Positions 59,081 to 64,000 of a DNA stretch of 64,000 nucleotides are shown one piece after another (the stretch's first letter is position 1; every line of letters begins with the position of its first letter). Made by a program: the position numbers and the translations under genes. The stretch comes from Rubrobacter_A sp965214435 (GTDB lineage: Bacteria; Actinomycetota; Rubrobacteria; Rubrobacterales; Rubrobacteraceae): NCBI GenBank assembly GCA_965214435.1, contig OZ243960.1:2914001-2978000 (forward strand), in the 5' to 3' direction. Below the pieces are notes generated by a model, which ran no database searches, was not told where the DNA came from, and saw only the letters and a program-made list of their open reading frames with translations.

Positions 59081-59611
59081 GTGGGCGGCGGAGAGCCCGG
59101 AAAAGAAAGGCGGAGCTTGTTGCACCTGAACCTTTTTGTCTACGGCTCGCTCAAGCGCGGCTACGAGTACCACGACCGCTTCTGCGGCGGGGCCGTGAGC
59201 ATTACGGAGGCGACGGTCCGCGGGCGGCTCTACGACATGCCGACCGGATATGCGGCCCTCGCCGTGCCCGGCGGCGCTATACACCTTACGGGTACTTCAG
59301 ACCCGGTGACGGACGCGGAAGCCGCCGCAGACATAGAACCCGTTGCGGCCGAGGAGTCAGTGGACGACCGGGACGTGGTGCGCGGCGAGTTGTATGTGTT
59401 TGACGATCCTGGAGAGCGGCTACCCGGTATAGACCGCCTCGAAGGTTTCGACCCGGAAGGCGATAGCAACTACCTGCGGGTACTCATCCCGGTCGTGCCC
59501 GCTGGAGAAACGAGCCACCAGCTAGCCTGGACCTACGTCGCGGCCAGCGAGCCACAAGGTCTTGGCGTATATCTACCGGGCGGTTCCTGGCCGGCGCGGC
59601 GGGAAGGTTAA
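59081..59611 (+). CDS. Gamma-glutamylcyclotransferase/AIG2-like protein
   Basis: GGCT-fold protein with the substrate loop LFVYGSLKRGYEYHDRF near the N-terminus and the acidic catalytic position in IDRLEGFDPEGDSNYLRVLI. About 165-176 residues. An Ala/Glu/Asp-rich insert (DAEAAADIEPVAAEES) interrupts the fold. The start is uncertain: GTG at 59081, or a TTG near 59120 closer to the AGGCGGAG ribosome site. The substrate of this broad family cannot be inferred. It is divergent from queC. Confidence 0.85.
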   Translation: MGGGEPGKERRSLLHLNLFVYGSLKRGYEYHDRFCGGAVSITEATVRGRLYDMPTGYAALAVPGGAIHLTGTSDPVTDAEAAADIEPVAAEESVDDRDVVRGELYVFDDPGERLPGIDRLEGFDPEGDSNYLRVLIPVVPAGETSHQLAWTYVAASEPQGLGVYLPGGSWPARREG

Positions 59612-59633
59612 CCCCGTTCCGGGGTTTCCCGCC
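59598..59633. terminator. Bidirectional hairpin between convergent genes
   Basis: GGCGGGAA (59598-59605), a GGTT bulge, AACCCCG, loop TTC, CGGGGTT and TCCCGCC (to 59633) form a long bulged hairpin overlapping the stop of the GGCT-like gene. The flanking PRC-barrel gene ends at 59641 on the other strand. T-runs are short, so efficiency is uncertain. Confidence 0.6.
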
Positions 59634-59640
59634 TTCTAGT

Positions 59641-60090
59641 TCATTCCTCGCTGTAGGTCCGGTGAGTCTCAGGGTCTTCGGGGGCCGGGGGGTCCCCAGC
59701 GTTCAGGTACTCTGGGTTTTCCGGTGCGGGATCTTCCAAGCCCCGGTCGGCAAGAGGGACCTCGTAGGTTTCGAGGCCGAAGTAGCGGCGGACATCATCC
59801 TCGTAGGTGGTGGAGATCTCCGCCCCGTCGAAGTCCGGGGCGTTGCGGATCCTACCCTCCGAATCCGAGATTTCGAGTGTCTGTTCTCCGTGGTTTTTCC
59901 GGGTCATTTCCATCGGAATTAGAATCGTCCGGTTGCCGAGAAAACCTATACCCACGGATACGTACGCCTCCTGGCCGGCTCCGTCGGTAAACAGGGCATC
60001 TACCTTGCCGACCTTTCCACCCTCGTTGTCGAGCGCCCGGTAGCCACTGTACCGGCTCTCCGGGTTATCTAGTTTCTGCTCGTCTGACAC
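59641..60090 (-). CDS. PRC-barrel domain protein
   Basis: A 149-residue soluble protein. Residues 12-85 match a PRC-barrel (YSGYRALDNEGGKVGKVDALF, VSVGIGFLGNRTILIPMEM), a small beta-barrel seen in photosynthetic reaction centre H subunits and stress proteins. The remainder is acidic and proline-rich (EVPLADRGLEDPAPENPEYL). Such proteins are abundant in radiation- and desiccation-tolerant actinobacteria, function unknown. Confidence 0.82.
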   Translation of the reverse strand: MSDEQKLDNPESRYSGYRALDNEGGKVGKVDALFTDGAGQEAYVSVGIGFLGNRTILIPMEMTRKNHGEQTLEISDSEGRIRNAPDFDGAEISTTYEDDVRRYFGLETYEVPLADRGLEDPAPENPEYLNAGDPPAPEDPETHRTYSEE

Positions 60091-60171
60091 GACGCTCCTC
60101 TGCTACGAAGTAAACCGCGGTAATTCTAGTAGCCCTGCGGACCGCGACAAAGCGGAAAGGTACGTAAAGCA

Positions 60172-60206
60172 AGAAAAGACCGCCCGGTTAGCCAGCCGGA
60201 CGGTCT
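60172..60206 (-). terminator. Terminator after citrate synthase
   Basis: On the minus strand AGACCGTCCGG (60196-60206), a short loop, ACCGGGCGGTCT (60177-60188) and TTTCTT follow the gltA stop by 21 bases. The 11-bp stem has one G-T wobble. A clear intrinsic terminator. Confidence 0.88.
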
Positions 60207-60227
60207 GAGTAGCTCGGGTAGAGGACT

Positions 60228-61565
60228 TTAGCGCTGATCCATGGGCACATAGTCGGTGTCGCGCGGTCCGGTGTAGATCTGGCGCGGCCGGGCGATGCGC
60301 ATCTCGGGGTCGTTTAGCATCTCGGTCCACTGGGCCATCCAGCCGGAGGTCCGGGGGACGGCGAACATCACGGTGAACATGTCCGTCGGGATGTTCAGGG
60401 CCTCGTATATCAGACCGGAGTAGAAGTCTACGTTCGGGTAGAGCTTGCGGCTGGTGAAGTAGTCGTCGTCGAGCGCCCGATCCTCCAGCTCCCGAGCTAT
60501 ATCCAGCCACGGGCTTTCCTTGCTGGTAGCCTCCAGCACATCCTCGACGTGGCTCTTGATGATCTCCGCCCGCGGATCGAAGTTCTTGTAGACCCGGTGG
60601 CCGAAGCCCATGAGCCGCTCATTGCCCTGCTTTACGCCTTCGAGGAAGTCGGGGATGTTCTCCTTGGTGCCGATGCGCTGGAGCATCCGCAGCACCGCCA
60701 CGTTCGCCCCACCGTGGAGCGGACCGTAGAGGCCGGCCACACCGGCGGCAACCGCTGAATAGGGATCAACCCGGGAAGACCCCACGACCCGGACCGCCGC
60801 CGCCGAGCAGTTCTGCTCGTGGTCGGCGTGGAGGATGAACAAAGCGTCCAGCGCCTTCTCCAGGCGCGGGTCGGGCTCGTATCTGGGCTCGGCCATCTTG
60901 AAGAGCATCGACAGGAAGTTCCCGGCGTAGGAGAGGTCGTTATCCGGGTAGACGTACGGCAGCCCGAGGCTCCGGCGGTAGGCGAACGCCGCGAGCGTCG
61001 GGACCTTGGCGACGAGCCGGACGGCCGCCATGTACCGCTCGCGCTCGTCGTCTATGTTATTGGCGTCCGGGTAGAACGTTGAGAGCGCCCCGACGGAGGA
61101 GAGCAGCGTGCCCATCGGGTGGGCGTCGTGCCAGAAGCTGTCCATCATGCTTTTTATGTTCTCGTGGACGTAGGTGTGGTGGGTGACGTCGTAGACCCAC
61201 TGGTCGTACTCTTCTTTCTTTGGCAGGTGGCCGAAGATAAGGAGGTACGCCACCTCAAGGTACGTCGAGTGCTCAACTAGCTGGTCGATGGGTATGCCGC
61301 GGTGCTCTAGTATCCCGTTCTCGCCATCAATGTACGTCACCGAGCTGCGGACGCTGGCCGTATTCGTGTAGCCCGGGTCGTAGGTCATCAGCCCGAAGTC
61401 GTCCTCATCGACCTTGATCCCCCGGAAGTCCATCGCCCGGACGGTGCCGTCCGTTACCTCGACGTCGTAACTCTCACCGGTGCGGTTGTCCGTTACGGTG
61501 AGACTCTGAGCCTTATCGGCGGTGGAAGTACCATCCGCCTGCGCGTCCTGCGGTCTATCCGCCAT
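60228..61565 (-). CDS. gltA: Citrate synthase
   Basis: Condenses acetyl-CoA and oxaloacetate. It has 445 residues from ATG 61565 (GGGGCGG 5 bases upstream). Active-site segments: ILHADHEQNCSAAAVRVVGS (catalytic His), GPLHGGANVAVLRML and MGFGHRVYKNFDPRA. An N-terminal beta-rich extension of about 45 residues precedes the core, resembling the allosteric hexameric type rather than the short Gram-positive type. It has its own terminator. Confidence 0.96.
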   Translation of the reverse strand: MADRPQDAQADGTSTADKAQSLTVTDNRTGESYDVEVTDGTVRAMDFRGIKVDEDDFGLMTYDPGYTNTASVRSSVTYIDGENGILEHRGIPIDQLVEHSTYLEVAYLLIFGHLPKKEEYDQWVYDVTHHTYVHENIKSMMDSFWHDAHPMGTLLSSVGALSTFYPDANNIDDERERYMAAVRLVAKVPTLAAFAYRRSLGLPYVYPDNDLSYAGNFLSMLFKMAEPRYEPDPRLEKALDALFILHADHEQNCSAAAVRVVGSSRVDPYSAVAAGVAGLYGPLHGGANVAVLRMLQRIGTKENIPDFLEGVKQGNERLMGFGHRVYKNFDPRAEIIKSHVEDVLEATSKESPWLDIARELEDRALDDDYFTSRKLYPNVDFYSGLIYEALNIPTDMFTVMFAVPRTSGWMAQWTEMLNDPEMRIARPRQIYTGPRDTDYVPMDQR

Positions 61566-61635
61566 CTTGCCGCCCCTTTCTGATCTGAACGGTCCCGGAC
61601 CAACTGCTGGCCCTTTCCGGCACTTGCTTTTAGCC

Positions 61636-61658
61636 GGTATCTGCAAAGTGCAGATACC
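61636..61658. repeat. Perfect 10-bp palindrome in the gltA upstream region
   Basis: GGTATCTGCA-AAG-TGCAGATACC, 71 bases upstream of the gltA start. Such a symmetric site suits either a dimeric regulator (operator) or an mRNA leader hairpin. There is no T-run on either side. Confidence 0.6.
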
Positions 61659-61716
61659 TAATTATTGCCCATGAAACCCAAAACGAAAAGAGTCCCCAGA
61701 AAACTCCGCTAGGTGA

Positions 61717-61774
61717 TGTTGGAGAAGCCCGCGGAAGGGACAGAAGGAAGGTTGGGCGATACGGGCCTCTCCAA
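61717..61774. other. Long inverted repeat, possible structured RNA
   Basis: GTTGGAGAAGCCCG (61717-61730) and CGGGCCTCTCCAAC (61761-61774) pair over 14 positions with a single G-T wobble, enclosing a 30-base purine-rich loop. It lies between gltA (minus) and the BCCT transporter (plus), in a 570-base gap (61566-62135) without a supported gene. From 61780 to 62040 the gap turns AT-rich. No known riboswitch was recognised in it. Confidence 0.5.
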
Positions 61775-62036
61775 CTACAGTAGTTATCGGACGCCCCTCG
61801 GAAAAACTTTAGCGATTTACCCGGTTTTCCCGAAAATTTCTCAAAATTTTTTACAAATCGGTAATGCAGCACCTCCTAGTTCCGTTTAAGCTAACAAAGC
61901 TACATTAGTCTCAATAACTTTTGATTTTGCTTGTCACCAAAATGCTCTTATTTTCCAGCTTCCTGATGCCTCCGGTAGTAGCTTGAGAAACTAGCATTAT
62001 TTGTGCATAACCTTGCCGGTTGTTGCATACAATTCC

Positions 62037-62066
62037 TTGAAACATGGCCGATTGTGCGTATATACT
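62037..62066 (+). promoter_or_regulatory. Promoter of the BCCT transporter
   Basis: TTGAAA (62037-62042) with TATACT (62061-62066) at 18 bases or TATATA (62059-62064) at 16 bases. The AT-rich DNA upstream suits a regulated, osmotically controlled promoter, which is inference. Leader about 60 bases. Confidence 0.6.
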
Positions 62067-62135
62067 GTTTATCTCAGCAGTCCTCGGAAGGGTTAGAGGA
62101 CGACGTGTAAGCTTACGAAGGGATTATTCGGTGTT

Positions 62136-63773
62136 ATGCGAGAGTATTTAAGGGAACACACCAACCCACCGGTGTTTATTATCTCTGCTGTAATGGTCGT
62201 AGGTTTTCTCTTGGCTGGCTGGCTCTTTACCGATGCTGTATCTACGGGGGCTACGGCGCTTCAGAACTTCATTACGACGTACTTCGGGTGGTTCTACATA
62301 ATAGGGGTTAGTGCGTTCTTGATCTTTGTGATCGGGCTGCTCTTTACCCGGTATGGGAAAGTAAAGCTGGGACCGGACGATAGCCGTCCGGAGTTCAGCA
62401 ACATGGCCTGGTTTGCGATGCTGTTTACCGCCGGTATGGGCATCGGTCTCGTGTACTTCTCCGTGACCGAGCCGGTCACCCACTTCACCAGCCCGCCGGT
62501 CGGCGACGGCGGTAGCCCGGCAGCGGCTGAAGAAGCGTTGAACCTGACTTTCTTCCACTGGGGCCTGCACCCGTGGGCCATATACATCACGCTCGGGCTG
62601 GCGCTGGCGTTCTTCGCCTTCCGGCGAGGGTTGCCGCTCAGGCCGTCGGCTGCGCTCTACCCGATAATAGGCGATCGGATACACGGGCCGATTGGTTATG
62701 CAGTGGATATCCTGGCCGTATTCGGCACCATATTCGGGCTGGCGACTTCGCTTGGTCTCGGGGCGCAGCAGGTAGCGTCGGGGCTCAACACGATCTTCGG
62801 GACGCCAAATACCACGTGGATGGCGGTACTGTTGATCGGGGGCATCACGCTCATCGCGGTGACCTCGGTCATGCTCGGCATCGACAAGGGGATTCGTAAC
62901 CTGTCCCTGATCAACCTGTGGCTCGCGGCGGGGCTCGCGCTCCTGGTATTCATCGTGGGTCCGACGGTATTTATCCTCAACGGGCTGGCGGGGAACATCG
63001 GCTACTACGCCCAGAACCTCCTAGGCACCAGCTTTGAGATGTTCACCTTCGCCAACTCGGGCTCGGAGTGGCAGTCAACCTGGACTCTGTTCTACTGGGG
63101 CTGGTGGATCTCCTGGTCGCCGTTTGTCGGGATGTTCATAGCCCGCATCTCCTACGGCCGTACCCTGCGGCAGTTCATCGTGGGCGTGCTGCTCGCTCCG
63201 ACGGGTGCGTCTTTCGTGTGGTTCACGGTCTTTGGGGACACCGCGATCCGGTACATCATGCAGGGCAACGGCGGCGGCCTCGCCGAAGCAAGTAGTTCCA
63301 ACGCCCTGTTCGTGTTCCTGGAGCAGCTCCCGATGGGCGGCGCGCTCACCCTTGTGGCGTCCGTGATCGCAATAATCGTGGTGGTGCTGTTCTTCGCCAC
63401 TTCCTCGGACTCGGGCTCATTGGTAGTGGACATACTCACCAACGGCGGCGACCCGAACCCGGTATGGCAGCAGCGGCTCTTCTGGGCGGTTACCGAGGGC
63501 GCCGTCGCCGCGATACTGCTGCTCGTGGGCGGGCTCTCGGCGCTCCAGACGGCCTCGATCACGGCCGGTCTGCCTTTCGGTATAGTCCTCATATTCGTGG
63601 CCTACGGCCTCATTAAAGGATTGCAGGAAGAGCGGTTGCCGAGCACGCAACCGGAGCCTGGCGTGGAGGGCGTACCTCCGGAACCGGGCCGGGCAGCAAG
63701 CCGTCCGCGGGGTGCTCCCGCGCCGCAGCAGATGAGCGCGGAGAATACCCCGGACAATACCGGGCGGCGGTAG
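62136..63773 (+). CDS. BCCT family glycine betaine/choline transporter
   Basis: Sodium- or proton-coupled uptake of trimethylammonium osmolytes. The 545-residue protein has about 12 helices. Family motifs: MGIGLVYFSVTEPVTHF (glycine-rich Met-Gly-x-Gly region), WGLHPWAIY, SLINLWLAAGLALLVFIVGPT and FYWGWWISWSPFVGMFIARISYGRTLR. The C-terminal 40 residues are a proline/glycine-rich cytosolic tail, the sort that senses osmotic stress in BetP. The motif variation at SVTEP (usual GVAEP) leaves choline versus betaine open. Confidence 0.93.
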   Translation: MREYLREHTNPPVFIISAVMVVGFLLAGWLFTDAVSTGATALQNFITTYFGWFYIIGVSAFLIFVIGLLFTRYGKVKLGPDDSRPEFSNMAWFAMLFTAGMGIGLVYFSVTEPVTHFTSPPVGDGGSPAAAEEALNLTFFHWGLHPWAIYITLGLALAFFAFRRGLPLRPSAALYPIIGDRIHGPIGYAVDILAVFGTIFGLATSLGLGAQQVASGLNTIFGTPNTTWMAVLLIGGITLIAVTSVMLGIDKGIRNLSLINLWLAAGLALLVFIVGPTVFILNGLAGNIGYYAQNLLGTSFEMFTFANSGSEWQSTWTLFYWGWWISWSPFVGMFIARISYGRTLRQFIVGVLLAPTGASFVWFTVFGDTAIRYIMQGNGGGLAEASSSNALFVFLEQLPMGGALTLVASVIAIIVVVLFFATSSDSGSLVVDILTNGGDPNPVWQQRLFWAVTEGAVAAILLLVGGLSALQTASITAGLPFGIVLIFVAYGLIKGLQEERLPSTQPEPGVEGVPPEPGRAASRPRGAPAPQQMSAENTPDNTGRR

Positions 63774-63782
63774 TACACAACG

Positions 63783-63811
63783 GCCACGGTCTAGCTGTGC
63801 TGGACCGTGGC
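63783..63811 (+). terminator. Hairpin after the BCCT gene
   Basis: GCCACGGTC (63783-63791) and GACCGTGGC (63803-63811) form a perfect 9-bp stem with an 11-base loop, starting 9 bases after the stop. It is followed by TGTGTAG rather than a T-run, so it is a weak or Rho-assisted terminator. Confidence 0.55.
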
Positions 63812-63916
63812 TGTGTAGACCTCTCGCGAGTGGTTATATAGACTCTCTGGGTGGGTGACCGCGGTTGCCCGCTCGATGTGTTCAGACGCGGATCGTAAGG
63901 TACAGGAAGGTTCTTT

Positions 63917-64000
63917 ATGGACGAGAAGCAGGTACCAAGGTCTTGGGTGGACCAGGATGTCCTACTCGCCAGGAGCGGGGCTACGGCTTCGGAGCTTGCA
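63917..64000 (+). CDS. Unidentified gene, first 28 codons only
   Basis: An ATG at 63917 preceded by AGGAAGG (6 bases) opens a frame to the window edge, beginning MDEKQVPRSWVDQDVLLARS. Too short to recognise. The ribosome site and intact frame support a real gene. Confidence 0.6.
   Translation, partial: MDEKQVPRSWVDQDVLLARSGATASELA

Noticed and set aside
61630..61872. 80-codon minus-strand frame in the gltA upstream gap
   Set aside because: It runs through the palindrome and inverted repeat, has no ribosome site and no family features; more likely untranslated.
1..64000. CRISPR arrays, insertion sequences, prophage or tRNA genes
   Set aside because: No regularly spaced repeats, transposase or phage genes, and no tRNA-like cloverleaf other than the tmRNA end was seen.

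Overview
The window reads as one continuous stretch of chromosome from a GC-rich actinobacterium. Gene content and order point to the Rubrobacterales: an rnr-smpB-ssrA cluster, a prfA-prmC-tsaC / glyA-upp neighbourhood, an atp operon followed by murA, cyclic 2,3-diphosphoglycerate synthase, a class E-type sortase and Tat-exported ferritin-like proteins. This placement is inferred from gene content, not from a 16S gene or database search.

Layout. From 1 to about 51.4 kb essentially everything is on the minus strand. It comprises: trans-translation and RNA decay (ssrA, smpB, rnr); a sulfotransferase with an operator-like promoter; an LmeA-like lipid-binding protein; prfB, secA, hpf and a ComF-type phosphoribosyltransferase; a nucleotide-sugar pyrophosphorylase; an 11-gene nuo operon in the order ABCDHIJKLMN without nuoEFG; an M20 peptidase; the ATP synthase operon (Z-I-B-E-F-H-A-G-D-C) with murA behind it; an alpha/beta hydrolase and two membrane proteins; glyA-upp-dCMP deaminase; rho-rpmE-DUF1385-prfA-prmC-tsaC; glpX; cyclic 2,3-DPG synthase; a metallophosphoesterase; argS; rlmH; an MBL hydrolase; a lipoprotein-type sortase; and two secreted ferritin-like proteins.

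From 51.7 to 55.3 kb the strand switches to plus, giving a stress-flavoured block: an ECF sigma factor with its RskA-type anti-sigma factor, dodecin, UV-damage endonuclease UvsE, a CoA-binding protein and a carboxymuconolactone decarboxylase/AhpD-like protein. The AhpD-like gene is the most striking object in the window. Its frame is interrupted by one TGA exactly where the second cysteine of the CxxC redox motif belongs, the family's C-terminal half continues in the same frame, and a tight hairpin with a G in its loop follows the TGA. It is best explained as a selenoprotein (CxxU).

From 55.4 to 64 kb there are a GntP-type transporter; queC-queD-queE for 7-deazaguanine synthesis, where queD appears to start at ACG; a gamma-glutamylcyclotransferase-like protein; a PRC-barrel protein; citrate synthase; a 570-base, partly AT-rich intergenic region with two strong inverted repeats; a BCCT osmolyte transporter; and the first 28 codons of an unidentified gene.

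Respiration (nuo), ATP synthesis (atp) and citrate synthase make an energy core. The compatible-solute transporter, cyclic DPG synthase, UvsE, ferritin-like proteins, dodecin and the selenoprotein suggest a heat-, radiation- or oxidant-exposed lifestyle, which is inference.
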